Shown here piece by piece: positions 25,937 through 35,170 of a stretch of 64,000 nt of DNA; position 1 is the first letter of the stretch; every line of letters starts with the position of its first letter. The notes below the pieces were generated by a model. It saw only the letters and a list, made by a program, of their open reading frames with translations, was not told the origin of the DNA and made no database searches. A program made the translations under genes and the position numbers. The stretch comes from Rhodococcus sp. B7740 (GTDB taxonomy: Bacteria; Actinomycetota; Actinomycetes; Mycobacteriales; Mycobacteriaceae): positions 3,844,001 through 3,908,000 of the forward strand of contig NZ_CP010797.1 in assembly GCF_000954115.1 (NCBI RefSeq), in the 5' to 3' direction.

Positions 25937-26246
25937 ATGGCTTTTCACCGACGAATGACATCGACGGAATTCGACCTGACCGATGGGTCGACCTGCGTCG
26001 TGCGCGAGGCGGTGGCGTCGGACCCCCAATCGATCGTGGCTCTGCTCGTCGCCGACCCGCTGGGTCTCACGCGGGAACGCGCCGATGACATGGATCGGTA
26101 TCGCACCGCCTTCGACGACATCTCATCGGACCCGCGAAACCTGCAGGTCGTGGCGGTGCACGGTGACGAGGTGGTGGGAGCGCTGCAGTAGACCGTCATT
26201 CCCGGGCTCGCCCACGTCGGATACAAGATGGCACTCGAACTACCGA
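25937..26246 (+). pseudogene. Decayed GNAT acetyltransferase
   Basis: The first 85 codons encode a normal GNAT start (MAFHRRMTSTEFDLTDGS, then VVREAVASDPQSIVALLVAD and LQVVAVHGDEVVGALQ) and then hit TAG. The next codons continue in frame with TVIPGLAHVGYKMALELPNR, which resembles the conserved GNAT LTFIPGL block, but end 20 codons later at another stop. The acetyl-CoA-binding loop and C-terminus are missing. This is best read as a truncated and amber-interrupted gene, unless sequencing error explains the first stop. Confidence 0.7.
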
Positions 26247-26250
26247 ATAG

Positions 26251-26271
26251 ATACCCTGGGGGGGTAGGGTA
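26251..26271. promoter_or_regulatory. G/C-tract CsoR-type box upstream of the copper cassette
   Basis: ATACCCTGGGGGGGTAGGGTA combines TACCC and GGGTA half-sites around a G-tract, close to the known TACCC..GGGGTA copper-repressor boxes. It ends five bases before the GTG start of the HVHP copper protein. This suggests that a CsoR-family protein controls the cassette. Confidence 0.6.
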
Positions 26272-26276
26272 GTGCC

Positions 26277-27164
26277 GTGAACACAGAACGGCAGGAGCTC
26301 GACGCACCCACCAAGCTCGTCGGATTTTTCGTCGGGATGGCGTTCCTGTTCCTGGCGGCGCTGTTCGTCGGGGACAAGATCGGACCCGACGCCCAGGCGA
26401 CCGCAGCCGCGTCGCACACCGGCCACGACGCGCACGACGAGACGGCTGCCCCGGCCGCAGTGCCAGCCGGGCTCCAGGCCACCCAGGACGGCTACACACT
26501 CTCGCTCGAACGATCGGTCGTCGAATCGGGACCGGACGTACCGGTCGCCTTCACGATCAGCGGACCGGGCGGGGCGGCGCTGACCGACTACGACGTCATG
26601 CACACCGAGGAACTGCACCTCATCGTCGTTCGGCGCGATCTGACCGACTTCCAGCACGTCCATCCGACGCGCGACGCGTCGGGAACATGGTCGACGACTC
26701 TCGATCTCACCCGATCCGGGCCATACCGCCTGTTCGCCGACTTCACCCCGGCCGGCGGGGAGAACATCACCCTCGGGGCAGAGTTGACCGTTCCCGGCGA
26801 CTATCGGCCGGAGCCCCTGAGTACACCGAATGTGACATCGAGGGTCGACGGTTACGAGGTGACGCTCACCGGATCGGTCACCGCGGGCTCGAACTCCGTC
26901 GTGTCCTTGTCGATCGCGCAGAACGGCCGCGAGGTCACCGATCTCGAGCCGTATCTCGGTGCGTACGGACACCTGGTGGCCCTCCGCGCCGACGACCTCG
27001 CCTATCTACACGTTCACCCCGAGGACGGGCCGCCGGGACCGACGGTCGACTTCACCGTCGACGCGCCGACCGCGGGAACATATGCGCTCTTCCTGGACTT
27101 TCAGCACGGGGGCGTCGTGCACACAGCCGAATTCACCATCGAAGCACGGGAGGGGCAGGCATGA
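26277..27164 (+). CDS. Membrane-anchored HVHP copper-associated protein
   Basis: This 295-residue protein with a GTG start has one N-terminal membrane helix (about 13-34) and an extracytoplasmic, histidine-rich remainder. A HTGHDAHD cluster follows the helix, and two HVHP motifs (DFQHVHP and YLHVHPE) occur in the two beta-sandwich halves, where histidines can bind copper. It overlaps copA by four bases and lies behind a CsoR-type box. It is probably an accessory metal-binding protein in copper efflux. The family is common in actinobacteria but has no firm function. Confidence 0.7.
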   Translation: MNTERQELDAPTKLVGFFVGMAFLFLAALFVGDKIGPDAQATAAASHTGHDAHDETAAPAAVPAGLQATQDGYTLSLERSVVESGPDVPVAFTISGPGGAALTDYDVMHTEELHLIVVRRDLTDFQHVHPTRDASGTWSTTLDLTRSGPYRLFADFTPAGGENITLGAELTVPGDYRPEPLSTPNVTSRVDGYEVTLTGSVTAGSNSVVSLSIAQNGREVTDLEPYLGAYGHLVALRADDLAYLHVHPEDGPPGPTVDFTVDAPTAGTYALFLDFQHGGVVHTAEFTIEAREGQA

Positions 27165-29347
27165 GCCAGGAAACCGAACTGATCCTCGGCGGCATGACCT
27201 GTGCGTCGTGCGCCAACCGCATCGAACGCAAGCTCAACAAGCTCGACGGGGTATCGGCGACGGTCAACTACGCCACCGAGAAGGCGCGCGTCACCAGTGA
27301 CGGTGTGGCCACCGAGGACCTGATCGCGGCAGTCGAAGCTGCCGGCTACACCGCCTCTCTGCCTGCGGCCGAACCGGCCGACGAGCCTCCCGCCGACCCG
27401 CTGAAGCAGCGATTGATCGTCTCGGCGGTGCTCAGCGTGCCGGTGATCGCGATGGCGATGATTCCGGCGTTGCAGTTCACCAACTGGCAGTGGCTGTCGT
27501 TGACTCTCGCCGCGCCGGTGGTCGTATGGGGCGCGCTGCCGTTCCACCGCGCCGCATGGACCAATCTGCGGCACGGCACCTCGACCATGGACACCCTCGT
27601 CAGCATGGGCACCCTCGCGGCGTTGGGGTGGTCGCTCTATGCACTGTTCTTCGGCACCGCAGGCACCCCGGGTATGACGCATCCGTTCGAGTTCACGATC
27701 GCGCGTACGGACGGGGCAAGCAACATCTACCTCGAGGCCGCAGCGGGCGTGACCACCTTCATCCTGGCCGGACGATGGTTCGAGAGCCGATCCAAGCGCC
27801 AGGCCGGCGCGGCGCTGCGCGCTCTGATGGACCTCGGTGCCAAGACGGTGGCGGTGCTGAAAGACGATACGGAACAACAGATTCCGATCGAGCAGTTGGC
27901 CGTCGGCGATCTGTTCGTCGTTCGTCCGGGCGAGAAGGTCGCCACCGACGGCACCGTCGAGGGCGGCTCCTCGGCCGTCGACCGATCTATGCTGACGGGC
28001 GAATCCGTGCCCGAGGAAGTCGGCGTCGGCGACGCAGTGGTCGGCGCGACGCTCAACGTCGGTGGCCGAATCATAGTGCGAGCCAAGCGAATCGGATCCG
28101 ACACTCAGCTCGCACAGATGGCGAAGGCCGTCGAGGATGCGCAGACCGGCAAGGCGCAGGCGCAGCGATTGGCCGATCGCATCTCCGGGATATTCGTGCC
28201 GATCGTCATCGCGATCTCGGTCGCGACCCTCGGATTCTGGCTCGGTGCAGGCAGTTCCGCAGCGGGCGCGTTCACTGCTGCAGTCGCGGTGCTCATCATC
28301 GCGTGCCCGTGCGCGCTCGGCCTGGCCACACCGGCTGCGCTGATGGTCGGCACCGGCCGGGCCGCTCAACTCGGGATCCTGATCAAGGGCCCGGAAATCC
28401 TCGAATCCACGCGCCGCATCGATACCGTCGTACTCGACAAGACCGGGACCGTCACCACCGGTGAGATGACGCTGCAGTCGGTGCACGTGGCCGACGGTGA
28501 GGACGAGACCGAGGTCCGTGCCGTGGCGGCAGCGTTGGAATCGGGTTCGGAACACCCCATCGCCCGCGCCATCGCGGGTTCGACCCAGTCCATGGCCGTC
28601 GAAGAATTCACCAGCCTCGACGGCCTCGGGGTGCAGGGCGTCGTGGACGGTCGCGCCGCGGTCCTCGGGCGTCGCTCGTTGTTGGCCGACTGGTCGATGC
28701 CTCTACCCACCGAACTCGCAGATGCATTCGAGGCCGCCGAACGGCAGGGACGCACCGCCGTCGCTCTCGGCTGGGACGGCAGGGCCCGCGGAGTGCTGGT
28801 GGTCGCCGACTCGGTCAAGCCGACTTCGAAGCAGGCCGTCGCGGAACTGCGGGCACTCGGCCTGACCCCGGTCATGCTGACCGGCGACAACGAGGCCACC
28901 GCTCGCACGATCGCCGCCGAGGTGGGAATCGACGAGGTCATCGCCGGTGTCCTGCCGACGGGCAAGGTCGATGCCGTTCGGGAACTGCAGGCGTCGGGCA
29001 AGGTGGTGGCGATGGTCGGCGACGGCATCAACGACGCGGCCGCCCTCGCCACGGCGGACCTGGGGCTTGCGATGGGTACGGGCACCGATGTGGCGATCGA
29101 GGCCAGCGATCTGACGTTGGTGCGCGGTGATCTACGGGCCGTGGGCGATGCCATCCGGCTCTCCCGGCGCACCTTGAGCACGATCAAGGGCAACCTGTTC
29201 TGGGCCTTCGCCTACAACGTCGCCGCTGTGCCGTTGGCCGCTGCGGGCCTGCTCAACCCGATGCTCGCCGGTGCCGCGATGGCGCTGTCGTCGGTGTTCG
29301 TGGTGAGCAACAGCCTGCGGTTGCGCCGGTTCCGTTCGTCGATGTGA
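27161..29347 (+). CDS. copA: Copper-translocating P1B-type ATPase
   Basis: This 728-residue ion pump has an N-terminal MTCASC metal-binding domain (12-17), TGES (279-282) of the actuator, the copper-selective CPC (382-384) in the transmembrane path and the phosphorylation site DKTGT (426-430). The nucleotide-binding GSEHP and GDGIND motifs follow, and eight membrane helices are expected. Features match Cu(I) export in the CopA/CtpV class. The ATG at 27161 overlaps the HVHP gene by four bases, so the two are co-translated. No copper chaperone or csoR gene lies alongside. Confidence 0.95.
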   Translation: MSQETELILGGMTCASCANRIERKLNKLDGVSATVNYATEKARVTSDGVATEDLIAAVEAAGYTASLPAAEPADEPPADPLKQRLIVSAVLSVPVIAMAMIPALQFTNWQWLSLTLAAPVVVWGALPFHRAAWTNLRHGTSTMDTLVSMGTLAALGWSLYALFFGTAGTPGMTHPFEFTIARTDGASNIYLEAAAGVTTFILAGRWFESRSKRQAGAALRALMDLGAKTVAVLKDDTEQQIPIEQLAVGDLFVVRPGEKVATDGTVEGGSSAVDRSMLTGESVPEEVGVGDAVVGATLNVGGRIIVRAKRIGSDTQLAQMAKAVEDAQTGKAQAQRLADRISGIFVPIVIAISVATLGFWLGAGSSAAGAFTAAVAVLIIACPCALGLATPAALMVGTGRAAQLGILIKGPEILESTRRIDTVVLDKTGTVTTGEMTLQSVHVADGEDETEVRAVAAALESGSEHPIARAIAGSTQSMAVEEFTSLDGLGVQGVVDGRAAVLGRRSLLADWSMPLPTELADAFEAAERQGRTAVALGWDGRARGVLVVADSVKPTSKQAVAELRALGLTPVMLTGDNEATARTIAAEVGIDEVIAGVLPTGKVDAVRELQASGKVVAMVGDGINDAAALATADLGLAMGTGTDVAIEASDLTLVRGDLRAVGDAIRLSRRTLSTIKGNLFWAFAYNVAAVPLAAAGLLNPMLAGAAMALSSVFVVSNSLRLRRFRSSM

Positions 29348-29390
29348 CCGGTTGGTAGCAGCGAACGGCTTGCTAGTACAGGATGGAGAC

Positions 29391-29624
29391 ATGTCCGACG
29401 CACACGATGTCCCCATCCGCGACGAATCGATCAGACTGGGTCAATTCCTCAAGCTCGCCAACCTCATCGAATCCGGTGCCGAGGCGAAGGGCGTGATCGC
29501 CGACGGTCTGGTCAGTGTCAACGGGGATGTGGATGTGCGGCGCGGACGGCAGTTGCAGCACGGTGATGTCGTATCGGTCCAGGGTGGGCCCTCGGCCCGC
29601 GTCAGCAAGGAAGAGGCACTGTGA
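29391..29624 (+). CDS. S4-domain RNA-binding protein
   Basis: This 77-residue protein is an isolated S4 domain. IRLGQFLKLANLIESGAEAK (15-34), followed by GLVSVNGDVDVRRGRQL, is the compact fold found in YbcJ-like proteins, heat-shock protein 15 and the RNA pseudouridine synthases. It overlaps the methyltransferase start (29621) by four bases, so the two are translationally coupled. Such single-domain proteins bind structured RNA. No target can be named. Confidence 0.85.
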   Translation: MSDAHDVPIRDESIRLGQFLKLANLIESGAEAKGVIADGLVSVNGDVDVRRGRQLQHGDVVSVQGGPSARVSKEEAL

Positions 29625-30358
29625 AGGTCGGTAAGGGCGGACTGCCGCGCAACGAAGTTCCCGGGGCATTCGATGTCGGTGCCAAGGCGTACGACCGGCT
29701 CGTCGGAGCGAACCCCGGTTACCACGAACACCTGCTCAAGTCGGCCAAGCGGCTGCGGATCCCGAACCTGGGTGCAGGCCTGCGTCTGCTCGACATCGGT
29801 TGTGGCACCGGCGCATCCACTGCAGCGCTGCTCGAAGCCGCGCCGCATGCCGAGATCGTCGCCGCCGACGCGTCGGCCGAGATGCTCGAGGTCGCGCGGA
29901 GCAAGGACTGGCCGTCGAACGTGACGTTCGTGCACTCACGCGTCGAGGATCTGGCGATCAACGGGGTGGACGGTCCGTTCGACGCGATACTCGCCGCGTA
30001 CCTCATCAGGAACGTCGACGATCCCGACACGGAGCTGAAATCGCTTCTGTCCCTGCTGCGTCCGGGCTCGACCATCGCATTCCACGAGTACTCGGTGCAC
30101 GACTCGCTGCGGGCCAGGATCTCCTGGAACGTGGTGAGCTGGGGCATCATCATTCCTCTCGGCTGGCTGGCGACGCGCGACGCCACCCTGTACCGGCACC
30201 TGTGGCGCAGCGTCGTGACCTTCGACGGTGCCTCGGCCTTCATGCGGCGGATGCAGCGAGCCGGCTACACCGGGGTGGCCAGAGAGACCATGACCGGTTG
30301 GCAGAACGGTGTGGTGCACACGTTCCTCGGCTCTCGTCCCGCGGAGGAAGAGCGTTGA
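29621..30358 (+). CDS. Class-I SAM methyltransferase, CrtT-like
   Basis: This 245-residue protein starts at GTG. SAM-binding motif I is LDIGCGTG (57-64), followed by VAADASAEML and the later IAFHEYSVHDSLRA. It overlaps the next gene, a CrtU-like dehydrogenase, by four bases. In actinobacterial carotenoid clusters a methyltransferase (crtT) lies beside crtU, so a role in carotenoid modification is likely. A ubiquinone or fatty-acid methylase of the same fold would be an alternative. Confidence 0.75.
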   Translation: MKVGKGGLPRNEVPGAFDVGAKAYDRLVGANPGYHEHLLKSAKRLRIPNLGAGLRLLDIGCGTGASTAALLEAAPHAEIVAADASAEMLEVARSKDWPSNVTFVHSRVEDLAINGVDGPFDAILAAYLIRNVDDPDTELKSLLSLLRPGSTIAFHEYSVHDSLRARISWNVVSWGIIIPLGWLATRDATLYRHLWRSVVTFDGASAFMRRMQRAGYTGVARETMTGWQNGVVHTFLGSRPAEEER

Positions 30359-31872
30359 CCGATTCCAAGAGAGTCACTCATGCTGCGGTGCAAGGGTATT
30401 CCGACGCCGCACAGCTGGCGGACGTCCCGCAGGTGGTGGTGGTCGGCGGTGGCATCGCGGGTCTGAGCGCTGCGACCGCACTGGCCGAGCGCGGCGTGAA
30501 AGTGCACGTGGTCGAACGCGAGAGCTACCTCGGCGGCCGCGTCGGCGGATGGGACACGACGCTCGAGGACGGCTCACCCGCCACCATGAGCCGCGGCTTC
30601 CATGCGTTCTTTCGGCAGTACTACAACCTGCGAAACCTGCTCCGCCGCACCGACCCCGACTTGGCTCGACTGCGTCCGGTGGACGACTACCCACTGATCG
30701 ACGGTGACGGCCGGATCGACGGATTCAAGGGCTTGCCCGAAACGCCGCCACTCAACGCCTTCGCGTTCGTCAAACGTAGTCCGACGTTCCGGTGGAAGGA
30801 CCTCACCGACCTCAACGGTATTGCGGCACTGCCGTTGATGACGGTCAGCGTGCCCAAGACCTTCGACGAGCTGGACACCACTCCCGCCGCAGAGTTCCTG
30901 CGCAACATCAACTTCCCCGAGGCCGCTCGGCACCTGGCGTTCGGAGTGTTCTCCCGCAGCTTCTTCGCCGACCCCGAGAAGATGTCTGCCGCCGAGCTCG
31001 CCATGATGTTCCACATCTACTTCCTCGGTTCCTCCGAGGGCCTGATCTTCGACGTCCCCCGTGACCCGTACCCGCAGGCTCTGTGGAACCCGTTGGGGGA
31101 GTACCTCACCGGACTCGGAGTCGACATCAGAACCTCAACTCCGTGCGGCGAGATCAGCCGCGGTGGGTTGCGAAAGTTTCGCGTCGACGCAGGCGGCATC
31201 ATCGACGCCGACGCGGTGGTACTGGCGACCGACATCGCCGGATTGCAGCGAGTGCTCGAGCAGTCACCCGAGCTGGGGACGCCCGATTGGCGCAAACAGG
31301 TTGCTGCGCTGCAGAACACACCGCCGTTCCTGGTACACCGCGTGTGGTTGAGCAAGGCCGTCAACGCCGATCGCCCCGCCTTCATCGGCACCGGTGGCAT
31401 GCCCCCGATCGACAACATCAGCGTGCTCGAGCGGTTCGAGGACGAGGCCGCGCAATGGGCTGCCCGCACCGGCGGCTCCGTCGTCGAACTGCACGCCTAC
31501 GCCGCCGAGGAATCCGAGGAGGTCACGCGTCAGCAGTTGATGGATCGGATGCACGAGATCTATCCGGAAACCGCCGATGCAGAGGTGATCGCAGAACGAT
31601 CCGAGTGGCGTGACGATTGCCCCATGTTCGGCCTCGGCGCGTTCGCCGAGCGCCCCACCGTCCGCACCCCCGAACCCGCACTGGTACTTGCCGGCGACGG
31701 AATCCGTATAGATCTGCCGGTGGCGCTGATGGAACGTGCGGCCACCACCGGGCTGCAGGCCGCGAACACACTGTTGGCGAGCTGGGGCGTCGCCGGTCAC
31801 GACATCGAAACAGTGCCGACGAGTGGACGATTCAAGATGTTCGACGCCATCGAGCGGCTCATGAACAGGTGA
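30355..31872 (+). CDS. crtU: FAD-dependent carotenoid desaturase/methyltransferase of CrtU type
   Basis: This 505-residue amine-oxidase-like flavoprotein has the dinucleotide motif VVVGGGIAGLSAATAL at its N-terminus (GGGIAG, 31-36), FAD-contact GGRVGGWDT, and a C-terminal LVLAGDGIRIDLPVALMERA region typical of phytoene-desaturase relatives. CrtU enzymes convert beta-carotene to aromatic-ring carotenoids such as isorenieratene. A TTG start overlaps the methyltransferase stop (TTGA). No crtE, crtB, crtI or crtY is in the window, so the upstream carotenoid must be made elsewhere. The call is by family and neighbours. Confidence 0.75.
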   Translation: MTDSKRVTHAAVQGYSDAAQLADVPQVVVVGGGIAGLSAATALAERGVKVHVVERESYLGGRVGGWDTTLEDGSPATMSRGFHAFFRQYYNLRNLLRRTDPDLARLRPVDDYPLIDGDGRIDGFKGLPETPPLNAFAFVKRSPTFRWKDLTDLNGIAALPLMTVSVPKTFDELDTTPAAEFLRNINFPEAARHLAFGVFSRSFFADPEKMSAAELAMMFHIYFLGSSEGLIFDVPRDPYPQALWNPLGEYLTGLGVDIRTSTPCGEISRGGLRKFRVDAGGIIDADAVVLATDIAGLQRVLEQSPELGTPDWRKQVAALQNTPPFLVHRVWLSKAVNADRPAFIGTGGMPPIDNISVLERFEDEAAQWAARTGGSVVELHAYAAEESEEVTRQQLMDRMHEIYPETADAEVIAERSEWRDDCPMFGLGAFAERPTVRTPEPALVLAGDGIRIDLPVALMERAATTGLQAANTLLASWGVAGHDIETVPTSGRFKMFDAIERLMNR

Positions 31873-32336
31873 GTTCCGGCATGCGGATCGAGGTCGACGA
31901 TCTGTCGCGTCCGCAAGTGCAGGCGCTGCTCACCGAGCATCTCGAGGACATGAACGCCACCTCGCCTGCCGAGAGTGTGCATGCCCTGGATCTGTCGGGT
32001 CTGCGTGCGTCCGACGTCTGCGTGTGGACGGCTTGGGATGCCGACACACTGTGCGGTATCGCAGCGCTGAAGGAGCTCACCCCGGATCATGGCGAGCTGA
32101 AGTCGATGCGGACCACGGGGGCGGCGAGGGGGCAGGGTGTCGCCTCGCGCCTGCTCGTGCATGTTCTCGACGATGCGCGTCGACGTGGGTACCGGCGGGT
32201 GAGCCTGGAAACGGGAACCCAAGACTACTTCGCTGCGGCACGCAGGCTGTATGTGCGCCACGGATTCGTCGAGTGCCCACCGTTCGCGGACTACGTGCTC
32301 GATCCATCGAGCACGTTCTTCTCGTTGTCTCTGTAG
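31869..32336 (+). CDS. GNAT-family N-acetyltransferase
   Basis: This protein of about 155 residues has the acetyl-CoA loop MRTTGAARGQGVASRLLVHV (about 78-97) and the later RRVSLETGTQDYFAAARRLY. The GTG at 31869 overlaps the crtU-like stop, with AGG upstream; ATG at 31881 is the alternative. Position suggests co-transcription with the carotenoid pair, but acetyltransferases of this type have very varied substrates. A strong terminator hairpin follows. Confidence 0.82.
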   Translation: MSSGMRIEVDDLSRPQVQALLTEHLEDMNATSPAESVHALDLSGLRASDVCVWTAWDADTLCGIAALKELTPDHGELKSMRTTGAARGQGVASRLLVHVLDDARRRGYRRVSLETGTQDYFAAARRLYVRHGFVECPPFADYVLDPSSTFFSLSL

Positions 32337-32352
32337 AGGTCCCGATGACGGA

Positions 32353-32382
32353 GGGCCGGCACCGAGTATTCGGTACCGGCCC
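32353..32382 (+). terminator. Hairpin terminator after the GNAT gene
   Basis: GGGCCGGCACCGA, GTAT, TCGGTACCGGCCC is a 13-bp stem with one mismatch and a four-base loop, 17 bases after the GNAT stop, followed by TTCTCG. It probably ends the S4-crtT-crtU-GNAT transcript. The rest of the 276-base gap up to the hsp20 stop shows no gene. Confidence 0.75.
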
Positions 32383-32612
32383 TTCTCGTCACGCTGCTTG
32401 CTGTGTGTGCGGGTAGAGATCGTCGTCGAGAGGCTCGGCTCTACACTGATCGAGCACATCCGCCGTCGAGCATTCCCTGATGCTCGTCTCGACACCCACC
32501 ACCGTGCGCCACCACTGCTCACGGTCGGCCGATTCCGTCCACACCACCGCCTCGGATGGCATAGTGCATCACCCCAATGGTTTTCGTGATCTGTTCGGCT
32601 GTCCGTTTCGGG

Positions 32613-33050
32613 TCAGGTCGATTCGTGTTCGATGGACTTCTGCTCGGTGTGTGCGATGTCGATCTTGCGTGGTTTCGCGCGTTCGGCGAGGGGAATGGTG
32701 ATGGACAGAACGCCGTTGTCGTACGCCGCGGAGATGCGCTCGGTATCGACGCCGTCACCCAGCGAGACCTGGCGGCGGAACGTGCCGGCGAATCGCTCCG
32801 AGGTAATCCACTGCACCCCAGTGTTTTCCGGAGCGGATCGATGAGCGGTGAGCGTCAACGTACCGCGGTCGACGTCGACATCGATTGATCCGGGGTCGAT
32901 GCCGGGTAGATCGGCACTGAGCACGTAGTGGTCGTCGACTTTGTAGAGGTCCATCGGCATGAATCGCGGGGCGCGGTCCGAACCGGAAGAGGCACCCAGC
33001 ATGGCCGAGGTGAGGGAATCGACATCACGGAACGGATCGAAACGAAGCAC
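32613..33050 (-). CDS. Hsp20-family small heat-shock protein
   Basis: This 145-residue protein starts at GTG 33050, eight bases after an AGGAGG site; the in-frame GTG at 33059 is less likely. The alpha-crystallin domain spans about 40-135, with LSADLPGIDPGSIDVDVDRG and the C-terminal GVLSITIPLAE (I-x-I anchor). Such chaperones hold unfolded proteins. The CIRCE element at 33122-33148 shows HrcA-type heat regulation. The gene lies inside what would otherwise be a carotenoid region. Confidence 0.92.
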   Translation of the reverse strand: MLRFDPFRDVDSLTSAMLGASSGSDRAPRFMPMDLYKVDDHYVLSADLPGIDPGSIDVDVDRGTLTLTAHRSAPENTGVQWITSERFAGTFRRQVSLGDGVDTERISAAYDNGVLSITIPLAERAKPRKIDIAHTEQKSIEHEST

Positions 33051-33121
33051 AGCAACCACCTCCTGTACCCAGATGCGCTCACCCCTGTGGTGAGTCGCTC
33101 CTCAACTGTGCAGATCAGAAA

Positions 33122-33148
33122 TTAGCACTCTGACCCTTCGAGTGCCAA
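33122..33148. promoter_or_regulatory. CIRCE element (HrcA operator)
   Basis: TTAGCACTC, nine bases, GAGTGCCAA matches the CIRCE consensus TTAGCACTC-N9-GAGTGCTAA with one mismatch. It sits upstream of the hsp20 gene and predicts heat induction by relief of HrcA repression. Confidence 0.9.
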
Positions 33149-33233
33149 GGGGTTTTCTGGAGGTTCTCAGAAATTTTTCAGATCCAATAGTGCTGTGCCG
33201 CAGCATGGGTCGTGATCAGAGAAGTCGGTTTCG

Positions 33234-33257
33234 ATACTTAGCTCTTGCGCTAAGTAT
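33234..33257. promoter_or_regulatory. Perfect 8-8-8 palindrome, probable ArsR operator
   Basis: ATACTTAG, eight bases, CTAAGTAT is perfect and lies 22 bases before the ArsR gene start. ArsR-family dimers bind such long, spaced palindromes, so this is probably the autoregulatory site controlling arsR and the SRPBCC gene. Confidence 0.75.
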
Positions 33258-33279
33258 GACTTTGGAGATAGTGTGCCTT

Positions 33280-33624
33280 ATGGCTCAGTATTCGACCGTT
33301 CTCGACGACGTTTTTCAAGCACTGGCCGACCCGACCCGGCGGGCAGTGCTCAGTCGGTTGGGATCGGGACCGGCCACGGTGGGTGAACTCGCAGAACCGT
33401 TCGACATGACTCTGCCGTCGTTCATGAAACACATTCATCTGCTCGAGCGCAGTGGCTGGATTCGCACGCGCAAGGTGGGCCGTGTTCGTGCATGCACGAT
33501 CGAGCGAGCCAACCTGGACGTGGCCGATCACTGGCTACGCGAGCAACGAGCCGTCTGGGAATCCCGCACCGATCGCCTCGAACAGTTCGTCACCGACACC
33601 GCGAAAGAAAGTGAAGCGCAATGA
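33280..33624 (+). CDS. ArsR-family transcriptional repressor
   Basis: This 114-residue winged-helix protein has the signature FQALADPTRRAVLSRLGSGP (12-31) and a recognition helix near LPSFMKHIHLLERSGWI. No metal-binding cysteines are visible (no CxC pair), so it probably responds to an organic or stress ligand, as SdpR-like members do. It overlaps the SRPBCC gene by four bases and lies behind a perfect palindrome. An ATG with GGAG upstream supports the start. Confidence 0.88.
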   Translation: MAQYSTVLDDVFQALADPTRRAVLSRLGSGPATVGELAEPFDMTLPSFMKHIHLLERSGWIRTRKVGRVRACTIERANLDVADHWLREQRAVWESRTDRLEQFVTDTAKESEAQ

Positions 33625-34088
33625 CATCGATCGATCCTTCCCTCGACCTGACCATTTCCCGCGTGATCAAGGCTCCACGCGCAGCAGTGTGGAGTGCGTG
33701 GATCGACCCGTCGAAATTCGAGAAGTGGTGGATCCCTGCGCCTGCTCTGTGCCGGGTGGACGGCTGGGACCCGCGACCGGGTGGGGCCTTCCGGACCCTC
33801 ATCAGCGAATCCGGTGGCGACTTCGCTCCGCACATCGACGGCTGCTTCCTCGCCGTCGACGACGGTGAGCGCATCGTGTTCACCAACTCCCTCGTCGAAG
33901 GGTGGCGGCCGGCACCGCAGCTGTTCATGACCGCGGTGATCACCCTGTCCGACCACCCCGACGGAACCGAGTACAACGCCCACGTGATGCACCGCAACGA
34001 AGAAGACCGAAAGATGCACGAGGAGTACGGCTTCCACGACGGCTGGGGTACCGTCATCGCGCAACTCGCCCAGTTCGTCGAAGGCTAG
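33621..34088 (+). CDS. SRPBCC/AHSA1-like protein
   Basis: This 155-residue START/AHSA1 (activator-of-Hsp90-like) domain protein contains the conserved WSAWIDPSKFEKWWIPAP (26-43) and a helix-grip tail with HEEYGFHDGWGTV. It overlaps the ArsR gene by four bases, the usual arsR-SRPBCC pair in actinobacteria. The fold binds hydrophobic small molecules. No specific ligand is implied. Confidence 0.88.
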   Translation: MTSIDPSLDLTISRVIKAPRAAVWSAWIDPSKFEKWWIPAPALCRVDGWDPRPGGAFRTLISESGGDFAPHIDGCFLAVDDGERIVFTNSLVEGWRPAPQLFMTAVITLSDHPDGTEYNAHVMHRNEEDRKMHEEYGFHDGWGTVIAQLAQFVEG

Positions 34089-34089
34089 A

Positions 34090-35109
34090 TCAAGCCCGGC
34101 CCTGCGAACGCAGCTCGTAGCGTCGCTCGGCGTAGTCGAGATCGTCCTTCCACAACCGTGCAGCGGTGAAGTTCATCGCCGGTCGCAGGAGACCGGACGC
34201 CTTGCGCGCCATCTGGAATCCCGGTCGATCCGAACTTGCGATCGTGGCTTCGATGACGGCCGTACGCGGTGTGCCGTCGGGTGCGGGGGCCAACGGCGTC
34301 GCATGGGTTTCGACGACGCTGCCCGCTCCCTCACCGTCGAGGATGCGCATCACGATGGTGCGGGGACCGGGGCAGACGAACTCGGCCCGCACCGGCACAC
34401 CGACGCCACGACTGACGCGGAAGGTCACATCGACGAGAAAGCGATCGTCCTCCTCGGGCACATCGATCTCGGTGGGCGCGCTGACCACCTTCAGCCGTGC
34501 GAACGAGTACGGGTGGAACCACGCACCGTGCCAGGGGTCGAGTCGATTGGCGATGATGTCGTCGGGCTCGCACTTGCCGACGAGAGTGACCACACCGGCG
34601 ATGGCAGTCGAAGCAGGCGGGCGGATCGGAACCACGGGGACGGGCGTCGGCTCCTCACCACCGAGCTCGTCGAGCCGAACCCACACCAGAACCCCGTCGT
34701 CGAACGCGGGCACCGGACGCCAACCGGGCTTGCCCTTAGGTCCGAGCGCAAGACCGTGCCAGCGGCAGACCAATGTGTCGCATTCGATCTTCGCGGTATC
34801 CAACGCAGCGCCCAGATGCGGGCACGCACCCGGCCCGATGTGCACCTTGCCCGCTGAGTCCCGCCAGGCCACCAATTCGGTGGTGCCGACATACCTGCCG
34901 AACGGCTTGTCGGCCTTGACGTCACGACTGGCAGCGAACACGAACCAATTGCCCGAGGTCCGCGTCTTCGCACGCTTCAAAGCAGACTCGATGACCTGCG
35001 GATTCGCACCCTTCCAAGTGGGCTCCTGCTTGGCCCACGACTCCGACGGCAGCGGCTGCAGCGGCATCGTCTTCGGCCACCGTCGTCGTACTGCATCCAG
35101 CGCGGTCAT
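34090..35109 (-). CDS. Rieske-type protein with DUF5914 domain
   Basis: This 339-residue protein has an N-terminal Rieske [2Fe-2S] domain, with CPHLGA (C-x-H) near residue 100 and CRWHGL (C-x-x-H) about 20 residues later. A DUF5914 C-terminal domain follows. Members occur next to carotenoid genes (crtU, crtT), and a role in carotenoid oxidation or desaturation has been inferred from that. It converges on the SRPBCC gene. The ATG at 35109 is preferred; an earlier in-frame ATG at 35154 lies closer to the palindromic repeat. Confidence 0.78.
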   Translation of the reverse strand: MTALDAVRRRWPKTMPLQPLPSESWAKQEPTWKGANPQVIESALKRAKTRTSGNWFVFAASRDVKADKPFGRYVGTTELVAWRDSAGKVHIGPGACPHLGAALDTAKIECDTLVCRWHGLALGPKGKPGWRPVPAFDDGVLVWVRLDELGGEEPTPVPVVPIRPPASTAIAGVVTLVGKCEPDDIIANRLDPWHGAWFHPYSFARLKVVSAPTEIDVPEEDDRFLVDVTFRVSRGVGVPVRAEFVCPGPRTIVMRILDGEGAGSVVETHATPLAPAPDGTPRTAVIEATIASSDRPGFQMARKASGLLRPAMNFTAARLWKDDLDYAERRYELRSQGRA

Positions 35110-35170
35110 TGCTGCTCCCAAAGTCGACAATCGATTCCCGTGTTCGATCACCATTGTTCCCGTTGGTGGG

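Noticed and set aside
27101..28555. A 484-codon minus-strand frame across copA
   Set aside because: It has no recognisable family and is fully antisense to CopA.
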